Positions 51,491 through 59,406 of a stretch of 64,000 nucleotides of DNA are shown here, piece after piece. Position numbers and translations under genes: made by a program. Where the stretch lies: the NCBI GenBank assembly GCA_964519895.1, contig CAZFLE010000001.1, positions 1 to 64,000 on the forward strand, given 5' to 3'. How positions within the stretch are numbered: the stretch's first letter is position 1; the number at the start of each line of letters is the position of its first letter. A model generated the notes under the pieces. It was not told the DNA's origin, searched no databases, and was given only the letters and a program-made list of their open reading frames with translations. Origin of the DNA: CAYFPX01 sp964519895. GTDB lineage: Bacteria; Myxococcota_A; UBA796; CAJQPC01.

Positions 51491-52977
51491 TGCTCTGGCA
51501 GACCCTGACCGGTGCTGCGGCCCGGTGGCCCCAGGGCGTGGCGGTTCGCGTGGGCGACGACGAGCTGCGCTACGGGGCCCTCGCCGAGCAGGCTGGGCGG
51601 GTCGCGGGCTGGCTCGTCGACGCCGGCGTCCGACCCGGAGACCGGGTGGCCCTGGTGCTCGACCGCTCTGCGGCTGCTGTGGTCGCCATCTACGGGGTGC
51701 TGCTCGCCGGAGCGGCCTATGTGCCGCTGGACCCGGTGGCGCCGGTGCCGCGCAACGCCGTGATCCTCCAAGACGCCGGGGCCCGGGTCGTGATCACCGC
51801 TGGGCGCTGGGGGCGACGCCTTGCCCCGCTGCTCCAGGCAGCCCCCGTCGACCGGCTGCTGGTCCTGGGCCCCCGGCCGCGGCGCTGGCCGGGCCTCGAC
51901 GCGGACTGGGAGGCAACCCTGGGCCCAGCGGTGGCCCCGGTCCGCGGCGGACCTGAAGACCTGGCGGTGCTGTTGTACACGTCGGGCAGCACGGGCTCCC
52001 CCAAGGGCGTGGCCCTGAGCCACCGGGCGGTGCGGGCGTTCGTGGACTGGTCGGTGGAGACCTTTGGCATCGGGCCCGGTGACCGGGTCAGTGGGGTGTC
52101 GCCCCTGCACTTCGACCTGTCGACCCTGGAGATCTTCGGGGCCCTGGCGGGGGGCGCGACCGCCGTGATCGCCCCGGCGGGTGCGTCGGCCTTTCCAGCG
52201 ACCCTCGCCGCCTTCTGGCAGCACCAGCGGATCACGGTCTGGTACTCGGTCCCTGGCGCGCTGGTGCGGCTGCTCCAGGCAGACCTGGCGGCCTGTGACT
52301 TCTCGGCCCTGCGGGTGGTGTTGTTCGCCGGCGAGGTCTTCCCCACCGCGCCGCTGGCCCGCCTGATGGATGCGCTGCCCCAGGCCCGCTTCGCGAACCT
52401 GTACGGGCCCACCGAGACCAACGTGTGCACCTGGTACGAGGTGCCAGCCCCCCCCAGCCAGGAGCTCCCCATCGGCACGGCCGCCAGCGGGGCCCGGCTG
52501 CGCATCGTGGCGGGCGAGCTCTGGGTCGCGGGCCCGTCCCTGCTGACCGGGTACCACGGCGATCCGGTGCGCACGGCCGCCTGCCTGGTCGAAGAGAACG
52601 GCGAGCGCTGGTACCGGACCGGGGACCGGGTGCTCTGGGGGGACGATGGCCAGCTGCGCTTCCTGGGCCGGGCGGACACCATGCTCAAGGTCCAGGGCTT
52701 CCGGGTCCAGCCCGAGGAGGTCGAGGCGGCCCTGGCCAGCCATGCCCAGGTGCGCGAGGCGCTGGTCGTGCCCTTTGTGGACGACGAGGGGGCCAAGCGA
52801 CTGGAGGCCCGCGTGGTGAGCGCCGCTGTGCCCGAGGAGCTGGTCGCCCACTGCAGAGCGCTGCTGCCGGCCTACATGGTGCCGGCCCGGGTGGTGCTGG
52901 TGGACGCGTTGCCCCGAACGGATCGCGGTAAGCTCGTGCGCAGTGCTGGAGCGCATCCGAGGACTGATGGCACGTGA
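51490..52977 (+). CDS. amino-acid adenylating enzyme (carrier-protein ligase), 495 aa
   Basis: ATG 51490 overlaps the dehydrogenase stop by one base. Adenylation core motifs: A3 LLYTSGSTGSPKG (about 161-173), A4 PLHFDLSTLE with Asp209, the usual alpha-amino-binding Asp, A5 LYGPTETNVCTWYEV, A7 YRTGDR, A8 GFRVQPEEVEAAL, and A10 Lys in TDRGKLVR. The protein is a stand-alone ligase that would load the carrier at 50086. The TETNVCT context resembles prolyl-carrier ligases (PltF, RedM, PigI), also DltA. Substrate not proved; proline is inferred from the dehydrogenase next door. Confidence 0.8.
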   Translation: MLWQTLTGAAARWPQGVAVRVGDDELRYGALAEQAGRVAGWLVDAGVRPGDRVALVLDRSAAAVVAIYGVLLAGAAYVPLDPVAPVPRNAVILQDAGARVVITAGRWGRRLAPLLQAAPVDRLLVLGPRPRRWPGLDADWEATLGPAVAPVRGGPEDLAVLLYTSGSTGSPKGVALSHRAVRAFVDWSVETFGIGPGDRVSGVSPLHFDLSTLEIFGALAGGATAVIAPAGASAFPATLAAFWQHQRITVWYSVPGALVRLLQADLAACDFSALRVVLFAGEVFPTAPLARLMDALPQARFANLYGPTETNVCTWYEVPAPPSQELPIGTAASGARLRIVAGELWVAGPSLLTGYHGDPVRTAACLVEENGERWYRTGDRVLWGDDGQLRFLGRADTMLKVQGFRVQPEEVEAALASHAQVREALVVPFVDDEGAKRLEARVVSAAVPEELVAHCRALLPAYMVPARVVLVDALPRTDRGKLVRSAGAHPRTDGT

Positions 52978-53086
52978 GCAGGCCTGGTGGCAGGGCGGCC
53001 TGTTCGCCGTCCTGGTCGGGGGGCTGCTGGTGGTGGTGTACCTGCTGCGCAACCGGCAGATGGACTTCATCTACAGCCTGTTCTGA
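52943..53086 (+). CDS. DltX-like membrane microprotein ending in FIYSLF, 47 aa
   Basis: GTG 52943 gives 47 residues; ATG 52967 with GAGG just upstream gives 39. The gene overlaps the ligase stop. The product has a short amphipathic start (LERIRGLMAREQAWW), one transmembrane helix (GGLFAVLVGGLLVVVYLL), and the C-terminus RNRQMDFIYSLF with Tyr44. DltX, the microprotein of teichoic-acid D-alanylation, has the same size, topology and a C-terminal FIY motif. From the literature as I recall it, that Tyr is proposed to take the acyl group from the MBOAT protein DltB. Here no MBOAT gene is seen in the window. Existence of the gene is well supported by position and composition; function is inferred. 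Confidence 0.65.
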   Translation: MLERIRGLMAREQAWWQGGLFAVLVGGLLVVVYLLRNRQMDFIYSLF

Positions 53087-53092
53087 GCAGCA

Positions 53093-54601
53093 GTGACTTC
53101 CCGCGCGCCCCGTCGCCTCGCGGCACTCGTCGGCGGTCTCGTCGGCGGGCTGGTCGTGCTCGAGGTCCTGCTCCAGCTGGCCGGGGTCGTGGTGCGCCAG
53201 CTCGACGAGTCCCACAAGCAGAGCGAGGGGCTGTCCGACCACCGCGTGCTCGCCCTGGGGGCTTGCTACACGGTCGGGGTCGGCTCCGAGCCCCACGAGA
53301 GCTACCCCCGACAGCTCGAGGCGCTGATCGGCGAGCGCGACCCCGAGCTGGACCTGAGCGTCGTGAACGGCGGCATTCGCGGCAAGTCCATCGCCTACTT
53401 CGCGACCTGGATCGACGCGATGCTGGACGACGCAGAGCCCCAGGTGGTCATCGTCAACGTGAACGACCGGCTGACCTACACCGCCGACGACGCGGCCGAG
53501 GCCGCCACCGGCCGCTCCGGGAGCCGGCGCAAGGTGGACCGGGCCTTGTCCAAGCTGGTGCTCTACCGGGTCCTCAAGCTGGCCCTGACACCACCGCCGC
53601 CCGAGACCGGGCTGCCTGAGGACTGGTGGAGTGCGGGTCCGGGCGGTGACGACGGGGACGACCAGCTCTCCCACGCCATCCTCCAGGCCGAAGCCGCGGT
53701 CCAGGACACGCCCGGCGACCCCCAGGCGTGGGCCGAGCTGGCCAAGCTGGCCGAGAAGCGCCTGGACCACGACCGGGCGATCCACGCCCACGAGGAGGCC
53801 CTGCAGCTCGAAGGCGGGCGACCCGCCAGCCACCACCACCGGCAGCTCCTGCGCATCCACGCCGGCCAGCGTCGCCACGCCGAAGCGGCACGGCAGCTTG
53901 ACCGCGCCCGGACCGCGACCCCGGACTACCAGACCATCCTGTACGGCCAGCTCAAGCGCACCAAGCGCCAGGTGGCCGACGACGACCCCCTCGAGGCGAT
54001 GGTCTACAAGCTGCGCCTGGCCGACTACTACGCGCTCTTCGGCGACCTGGGCGACGCCATCCGGGTGCTCCAGGAGGTCGTGACGGCGATGCCGTCGATG
54101 GTCCAGGCCCGGGACATGCTGGACTTCTACCAGGCCCTGGAGCGGTCCCGGAGCACCGGCGAGCCGTTGCCCGAGCAGGCCCGGGTCCAGCTGGACGCCC
54201 TGTTCACCAAGCAGGACGGCGACCAGGGCGGCGCGGCCCGCTTCGGGGTCTACGAGGCGACCACAGGGGACCAACCCGCGGTCTCCGCGGCCGAGGCCGA
54301 GGCGCGCTTCCGCACCGTGCTGGCCCACAACCTCCAGGAGATCCTGCGCGCCGCCGACGCCCGCGGGATTCCGGTGATCGTGGAGAACCTCTCGTCGCTG
54401 CCGGCCCAGGGCCCGGTCATCGCCGAGGTGACCGGCGCCTATGGCGTGCCTCTGGTGGATCTGCAGGGGGCCATCGCCGCCCACCCGGCCCGCGCGGCCC
54501 TGCTCCACCCGACCCTGAACCTGCGCCTGAGCCCCCAGGGCAACCGCTTCGTCGCCGAGCAGATCTACGCTGCCCTGGACGCAGAGGGACTCCTGCAGTG
54601 A
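53093..54601 (+). CDS. SGNH-like protein with inserted TPR domain, catalytic residues altered, 502 aa
   Basis: GTG 53093. An N-terminal transmembrane helix (LVGGLVGGLVVLEVLLQLAG) leads into an SGNH/GDSL-like fold: block I reads ALGACYTVGVG (Ala57-Cys58 replace Asp-Ser), Gly block NGGIRGKS, Asn block IVNVNDRL, and block V reads NLRLSPQGNRF where the usual His is Arg. A TPR-like helical insert (LAKLAEKRLDHDRAIHAHEE, LADYYALFGDLGDAIRVLQE) occupies the middle. In Dlt systems DltD is an SGNH-like protein that accepts or directs acyl transfer; this one seems to have lost the Ser/His pair. Likely a scaffold or a Cys-dependent variant. Confidence 0.65.
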   Translation: MTSRAPRRLAALVGGLVGGLVVLEVLLQLAGVVVRQLDESHKQSEGLSDHRVLALGACYTVGVGSEPHESYPRQLEALIGERDPELDLSVVNGGIRGKSIAYFATWIDAMLDDAEPQVVIVNVNDRLTYTADDAAEAATGRSGSRRKVDRALSKLVLYRVLKLALTPPPPETGLPEDWWSAGPGGDDGDDQLSHAILQAEAAVQDTPGDPQAWAELAKLAEKRLDHDRAIHAHEEALQLEGGRPASHHHRQLLRIHAGQRRHAEAARQLDRARTATPDYQTILYGQLKRTKRQVADDDPLEAMVYKLRLADYYALFGDLGDAIRVLQEVVTAMPSMVQARDMLDFYQALERSRSTGEPLPEQARVQLDALFTKQDGDQGGAARFGVYEATTGDQPAVSAAEAEARFRTVLAHNLQEILRAADARGIPVIVENLSSLPAQGPVIAEVTGAYGVPLVDLQGAIAAHPARAALLHPTLNLRLSPQGNRFVAEQIYAALDAEGLLQ

Positions 54602-55989
54602 TCGCACTCGGACTGTTGGCGCTCGGAAGCTGCCAGGGACTGGCGGGGGACAGCACCCTGCTGGACCGGCAGAAGCACAACGTGCTCGTGGTGGTGGTGG
54701 ACAGCCTGCGGGCCGACAGGCTCGGCACCTATGGCCACGACCGCCCGGGGGTCAGTCCCCGGATCGACGGCCTGGCCGACCAGGGCATGACCTTCGAGCG
54801 GGCCCAGACGGCGGCCACCTGGACCCTGCCATCGATCGCGAGCCTGTTCACCGGCCTGCACCCGCTGAGCCACGGCACCTACAACGCCAGCGAGCAGCTC
54901 GCCGACCCCCACGTGACCCTGGCCGAGACCCTGGGGCTGTTCGGCTACAGCACTGCAGGGTTTGTGTCGGGCATCTTCCTCAACCAGCAATTCGGGCTGA
55001 ACCAGGGCTTCCAGACGTGGTCCGACATCCCGGTGGACTTCTCCAGCAAGGGCCCCCGACCGCCGCGCAAGACGTCGGACGTGCTCGTGCCCGAGGTGCT
55101 GGACTGGTTGAAGGCCCACAAGCGGGAGCAGTTCCTGTTGTTCGTGCACCTGATGGACGTGCACCCGCCCCTGGACCTTCCCGCCGACGGGGACACCCGG
55201 GCCTTCGACCCCGACTACAGCGGGCTCTGGGACCAGGAGTCCCTGGACCTGCGCATCAAGAAGCGCACCTTTGGCCGGGTGGTGCACCGGCGGGGGGGCA
55301 ACGCGGCGACGATGACGGCGGCCGACGTGGCCCACATCAACGCCCGCTACGACGCTGGGGTGCAGTACTCGGACCGCTACGTGGGTCAGCTGCTGGACGC
55401 CCTGGACAAGCACGGGCTCGACGACGAGACCATCGTGGTGCTCACGTCGGACCACGGGCTGGACCTGCTGGAGCACAACACGCTGTTCAGCTACCCGAGC
55501 CAGGCGCCCTACGAGGAGATCTCCCGGGTGCCGTTGATCATCCGGCACCCGGACGGCCCCGAGGGCCTGCGCATCCCGGACCCGGTGTCCCTGGTCGACG
55601 TGCTGCCCACGATGTTGGACCTGCTGGGTCTGCCGGCCAACGATGGGGCCGAGGGTCGTTCCGTCATGCCCGCCATGCTCGGCCAGTCCCTGGCGCCGGT
55701 GGATCTGTTCTGCTTCGGCAGTCCCGAGCGCGAGCCCGAGCCGGACCGCATGACCATGTCCATCGAGCGAGGGGGCAAGAAGCTGTTGACCCACAGCATT
55801 GCCCCCTTCGACTTCTTCACCACCGAGCTCTACGACGTGGGCTCGGACCCCGGCGAGCGCCAGGACCTGTCCCTCACCGACCACGACACACTGGGGGCGT
55901 TGCAGCAGGCACTGCACAAGTTCGTGCGGCGGCGTGGAGGAGACGGCCTGTACAACCCGCCTCGGGGCAAGAGCGGCGAGCACCGGTGA
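54598..55989 (+). CDS. sulfatase-like lipoprotein 1 (Thr-type alkaline phosphatase superfamily), 463 aa
   Basis: GTG 54598 overlaps the SGNH-like stop. Lipoprotein signal IALGLLALGSC with Cys12. Metal ligands: VVVVDSLRADRLGTYG (Asp35) and TSDHGLDLLEHN. The nucleophile region reads ATWTLPSIASLFTG with Thr76 where sulfatases have Cys or Ser, and no Arg. So it is not a canonical sulfatase; Thr nucleophiles are used by phosphoethanolamine and lipoteichoic-acid transferases. It would be anchored in the outer or inner membrane and face the periplasm or outside. First of three related genes. Confidence 0.7.
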   Translation: MIALGLLALGSCQGLAGDSTLLDRQKHNVLVVVVDSLRADRLGTYGHDRPGVSPRIDGLADQGMTFERAQTAATWTLPSIASLFTGLHPLSHGTYNASEQLADPHVTLAETLGLFGYSTAGFVSGIFLNQQFGLNQGFQTWSDIPVDFSSKGPRPPRKTSDVLVPEVLDWLKAHKREQFLLFVHLMDVHPPLDLPADGDTRAFDPDYSGLWDQESLDLRIKKRTFGRVVHRRGGNAATMTAADVAHINARYDAGVQYSDRYVGQLLDALDKHGLDDETIVVLTSDHGLDLLEHNTLFSYPSQAPYEEISRVPLIIRHPDGPEGLRIPDPVSLVDVLPTMLDLLGLPANDGAEGRSVMPAMLGQSLAPVDLFCFGSPEREPEPDRMTMSIERGGKKLLTHSIAPFDFFTTELYDVGSDPGERQDLSLTDHDTLGALQQALHKFVRRRGGDGLYNPPRGKSGEHR

Positions 55990-57311
55990 TCGGCCTTTGG
56001 CTGGCCTGCACCGGGGCTGGGACGGGTCCGGCCGACGAGCCCCAGGAGCCAGCGGCGGTGGGCGTCGAGGAGCGGGGCGATGACCGGGCGACCCCCGTCG
56101 TCCTGGTGACCTTGACGGCCCAGCGCCGGGACCGGCTCGGGCCCTACGGGGGTCCCGCGACCCCGGCGCTGGACGAATTCGCCGCCAGCGGCCTGGTGTT
56201 CGAGCGAGCGGTGGCCCAGTCCTACTGGACCCTGCCGGCCCAGGCGACGCTGCTGAGCAGCCGCTACCCGACCAGCCATGGGATCCAGCGCCGGGGCCAG
56301 GCCCTGCCCGACGAGGCCATGACCCTGGCCGAAGTCCTGAAGCTCTACGACTACGCCACCGGGGCCTTCGTCTCGGGCCTGGACCTGGACGCCAGCCTGG
56401 GCCTGACCCAGGGCTTCGACGTGTACGACGACGACACGGCCGGTGCGCCGGTGCGCCCACTGAGCGGCACCCTGGACGCCGCTGTGGAGTGGCTCGATGG
56501 GGTCGGGGCGGGCCCCTTCCTGATGCTGGTCCAGAGCTACGACGCCCACGACCCATACTGCCGTGGCGGTGCGGCGCCGGTGCCCGGGGAGCCCCTGGCC
56601 GGGCGGGTGCTGGAGCGGGTCACCCTCAAGGGGCTGGACCCCACCCTGATGTCTGCAGCGGACCGGACCGCGGTCGTCGACTGCTACGACCAGGGCGTGG
56701 CGGCCAACGACGCCGGGGTCGGACGGCTGCTCGCGGCGCTGGCGTCCCGGGACCTGGCCGACGACACTCTGGTCGTGGTGCTCGCCGAGCACGGCGAGAC
56801 CCTGGGAGAGCACGGCAGCTACGACCGCTTCGGCAGCCAGGACCTGTACCAGGGGGTTGTTCACGTGCCGCTGATGGTGCGCGGGCCGGGCATTGCGGCG
56901 GGCCGGACCGACCGCCAGGTCGAGGTTGTGGACGTGATGCCCACGGTGCTGGACTGGCTGGGGCTGCCGGTGCACTGGGAGGCCCAGGGAGAGAGCCTGG
57001 CGCCGCTGCTCCGGGGAGAAGCCGTGGGGCCGGCAGGACCCGCGTTCTCCGAGACCGGGGACGGCGGCTGGGCGGTCACTTCGTGGCCCTGGAAGCTGGT
57101 GGGACGAGAGGGCGGTCAGGCGCTGCATGCCCTGGACGAGGACCCGGACGAGCGCGTGGACGTCGCGGCGGCGAACCCCGAGGTGGTCTATGGGCTGAGC
57201 CAGGCCCACGGCGGCTGGTACCGCGAGGTGAGCGCCAGGCCGCTCGGCGAGAAGGCCATCACCATCGACCCGGCCTTGCGCAAGGCCTTGGAAGAGGCTG
57301 GGTATTGGTAG
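55986..57311 (+). CDS. sulfatase-like lipoprotein 2, metal ligands degenerate, 441 aa
   Basis: GTG 55986 overlaps the previous stop. Short lipoprotein signal IGLWLAC (Cys8). The segment LVTLTAQRRDRLGPYG has Thr44 where the first metal-binding Asp is expected, and the SDHGE motif is AEHGETLGEHG with Glu for Asp. The nucleophile region SYWTLPAQATLLSS keeps the Thr. Loss of a metal ligand suggests a non-catalytic member that may bind substrate or the other two copies. It follows copy 1 and precedes copy 3 with overlaps, which fits a subunit of the same machine. Confidence 0.7.
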   Translation: MIGLWLACTGAGTGPADEPQEPAAVGVEERGDDRATPVVLVTLTAQRRDRLGPYGGPATPALDEFAASGLVFERAVAQSYWTLPAQATLLSSRYPTSHGIQRRGQALPDEAMTLAEVLKLYDYATGAFVSGLDLDASLGLTQGFDVYDDDTAGAPVRPLSGTLDAAVEWLDGVGAGPFLMLVQSYDAHDPYCRGGAAPVPGEPLAGRVLERVTLKGLDPTLMSAADRTAVVDCYDQGVAANDAGVGRLLAALASRDLADDTLVVVLAEHGETLGEHGSYDRFGSQDLYQGVVHVPLMVRGPGIAAGRTDRQVEVVDVMPTVLDWLGLPVHWEAQGESLAPLLRGEAVGPAGPAFSETGDGGWAVTSWPWKLVGREGGQALHALDEDPDERVDVAAANPEVVYGLSQAHGGWYREVSARPLGEKAITIDPALRKALEEAGYW

Positions 57312-58660
57312 CCGGGCCCCTGCGCGGTGCGGCCCTGGCGCTCGTCCTGGGCCTGTCGGGCTGCGCCCCGGTCCAGGCCAGCGGCCCCCTGAACTTCCTG
57401 GTCGTGTCCATCGACACCATGCGGGCGGACCGGCTCGGCCGGGCGGGCCGGGATGGTCGGAGCCTGACGCCGGCGCTGGACGCCTTGGCAGCCCAAGGAC
57501 AGCGATACGACCGGGCCTTCTCCCAGGCCAACGAGACCCTGTTCTCCCACACCGCTCTGTTCACCGGCCGGTACCCCAGCGAGCTCGGGGCCCTGACCTA
57601 TGAGACCTTTCGGCTGGACCCCGGCGTGCCCACCCTGGCCGGGGCGCTGAAGCTCCGGGGCTGGCGGACCGAGGGCTACGTGGCCGGGGGTCATCTGGAC
57701 CCGGTCTTCGGCCTGGACACAGGCTTCGACCACTACCAGTCGGGGCAGCCCTTCAGCACCTTCCACCAGTCCGTCCCCGAGGCGCTGGAGGCGCTGGAGC
57801 GTCTGGCCGAAGGTGGGGAGCCTTGGATGCTGTTCGTGCACGGCTACGACGTGCACACCCCCTACCTGAAGCCGGGGCTGTTCGAGCGAGCGGAGACCCC
57901 TGGCTATGCCGGGCCGCTCCTGGACCTGGCGTGGCAGCCGCTCACCTATGAGCGCATCCTGGATGGGGTGCTCTACCCGGACTACCGGCCGCCTCAGCTG
58001 ACCAGTGCCGATGGCATGCCCTTCCTGGACCCGCGCACCTTTGCCGACCTGGAGGACTTCGCCGCTCGGAGCGATGTGAGGCGGGTGACCTTGACCGCGG
58101 ACGATCAGGCCTTCGTGCACGGCACCTATGACACGGCGGTGCGCCAAGCGGACTTCTTCGTGGGGGTCCTGTTGGATGCGCTCCAGGACACCGGCCAGGC
58201 CGAGCAGACCGCGGTGATCGTCCTGTCGGATCACGGCGAGGACCTGGGGGATCACGGCCAATACAACCACCGGCTGGCGCTGTACGACACCAATGTGCAG
58301 GTGGTGTTGATCACCCGGATTCCCGGGCAGGCGCCCCGGGTGGTCAGCGACCCGGTGGCCCTGGTCGACGTCTACGCGACGGTGCGCGAGCTGGCCGGTC
58401 TGCAGCCGGTGGGTCGGGGGCGGGTGTTGGGCAGCGGCGGGGCGGACCGGGTCGTCACCAGCGAGTCCATGCTGGGTCAGGTGTCGGCGCGGAGTCGGGA
58501 GGGGCGGTTGTTGGTGGACCGGGCGGACTTGGGACCCCAGGTGCCGGATCAGGCGCCGGAGGGGGTGAGCCTGCGGGACGATCAGGACCGTGTCTTGCCG
58601 TGGGATGCCAGGGCCGCGAGTCCGCTGTGGCTTGCGCTGGTGGCGGAGCTGGGGCCGTGA
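57305..58660 (+). CDS. sulfatase-like lipoprotein 3 (Thr-type), 451 aa
   Basis: TTG 57305 is the start (GAGG about 8 nt upstream); it overlaps the previous stop. Lipoprotein signal ending GLSGC at Cys20. Metal ligands VVSIDTMRADRLG (Asp37) and LSDHGEDLGDHG are intact. Nucleophile region ANETLFSHTALFTG with Thr again and Phe in place of Pro. A ~100-residue insert (YERILDGVLYPDYRPPQ) distinguishes it from copies 1 and 2. Likely the catalytic partner of copy 2. Confidence 0.7.
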   Translation: MVAGPLRGAALALVLGLSGCAPVQASGPLNFLVVSIDTMRADRLGRAGRDGRSLTPALDALAAQGQRYDRAFSQANETLFSHTALFTGRYPSELGALTYETFRLDPGVPTLAGALKLRGWRTEGYVAGGHLDPVFGLDTGFDHYQSGQPFSTFHQSVPEALEALERLAEGGEPWMLFVHGYDVHTPYLKPGLFERAETPGYAGPLLDLAWQPLTYERILDGVLYPDYRPPQLTSADGMPFLDPRTFADLEDFAARSDVRRVTLTADDQAFVHGTYDTAVRQADFFVGVLLDALQDTGQAEQTAVIVLSDHGEDLGDHGQYNHRLALYDTNVQVVLITRIPGQAPRVVSDPVALVDVYATVRELAGLQPVGRGRVLGSGGADRVVTSESMLGQVSARSREGRLLVDRADLGPQVPDQAPEGVSLRDDQDRVLPWDARAASPLWLALVAELGP

Positions 58661-58944
58661 GGGCGGCGCTGCTGGGCCTGGCGCTCGCCGCGGTCGGGGT
58701 GTCCGCGTGGTGGATCCAGCGGCCGATGCGGGCGGTGCACCCGGCGCGGATTGCACCGCTGTTCGCGGTCCTGGATCTGGATGGCGACGGGGCCGTGTCC
58801 CCGGCCGAGGCCAGCCAGGTGGGCGCGCCAGACCTGGACTTCGCGGCGCTGGACTTGGACGGCAGCGGGGAGCTGTCCCCGGGCGAGGTCGAGGCGACGG
58901 TCTGGGCGCTGGACCCGGCTTGGTGGGTGGAGGGGCCGGAGTGA
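58657..58944 (+). CDS. EF-hand-type calcium-binding small protein, 95 aa
   Basis: GTG 58657 overlaps the previous stop (GTGA). N-terminal membrane-targeting segment (ALLGLALAAVGVSAWW), then two EF-hand-like loops, DLDGDGAVSPAE and DLDGSGELSPGE, each with the DxDGxG pattern. It may bind calcium and regulate the cluster's enzymes. Its stop lies in the first copy of the 101-bp repeat. Confidence 0.7.
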   Translation: MRAALLGLALAAVGVSAWWIQRPMRAVHPARIAPLFAVLDLDGDGAVSPAEASQVGAPDLDFAALDLDGSGELSPGEVEATVWALDPAWWVEGPE

Positions 58945-59350
58945 GTTGAGTTGGGCGGGACGAACGTCCGAAGTACGGACGATTGTCGGCGTCAACTCGG
59001 GGCGGAGGGGACGAACGTCCGTACTTCGGACTTTGACCCCCTCCAAGTGAGTTGGGCGGGACGAACGTCCGAAGTACGGACGTTCGTCCCCTGCAGNNNN
59101 NNNNNNNNNNNNNNNNNNNNNNNNNNNNNNNNNNNNNNNNNNNNNNNNNNNNNNNNNNNNNNNNNNNNNNNNNNNNNNNNNNNNNNNNNNNNNNNNTCCA
59201 AGTGAGTTGGGCGGGACGAACGTCCGAAGTACGGACGTTCGTCCCCTGCAGCTCACGGCGGAGGGGACGAACGTCCGTACTTCGGACTTTGACCCCCTCC
59301 AAGTGAGTTGGGCGGGACGAACGTCCGAAGTACGGACGTTCGTCCCCTGC
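58941..59350. repeat. BIME-like array of 101-bp units with palindromes (collapsed by assembly)
   Basis: Fills most of the 462-bp gene-free spacer 58945-59406. Units start at 58941, 59042/59197 (one duplicated by the gap) and 59298 at a 101-bp period; the last is partial. Each unit carries a 33-nt palindrome of 14-bp arms (GGGACGAACGTCCG) with loop AAGTA: 59058-59090, 59213-59245, 59314-59346, and a mutated copy at 58957. A second, imperfect palindrome with reversed loop (TACTT) follows at 59007-59040. The alternating orientation resembles REP-based BIMEs. Copy number is unreliable because units exceed the assembly overlap. The rest of the spacer (59351-59406) shows nothing. Confidence 0.8.
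59042..59251. other. assembly gap in the repeat array, flanked by a 55-bp duplication
   Basis: 59042-59096 and 59197-59251 are identical with 100 N (59097-59196) between. Same pattern as at 6851 and 17376. True unit number in this array is uncertain. Confidence 0.95.
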
Positions 59351-59406
59351 AGGCCGCGCCGGGCGCGCCCATCACGCACGAGAACCCCCAGCGCTATCCT
59401 CCCCCC

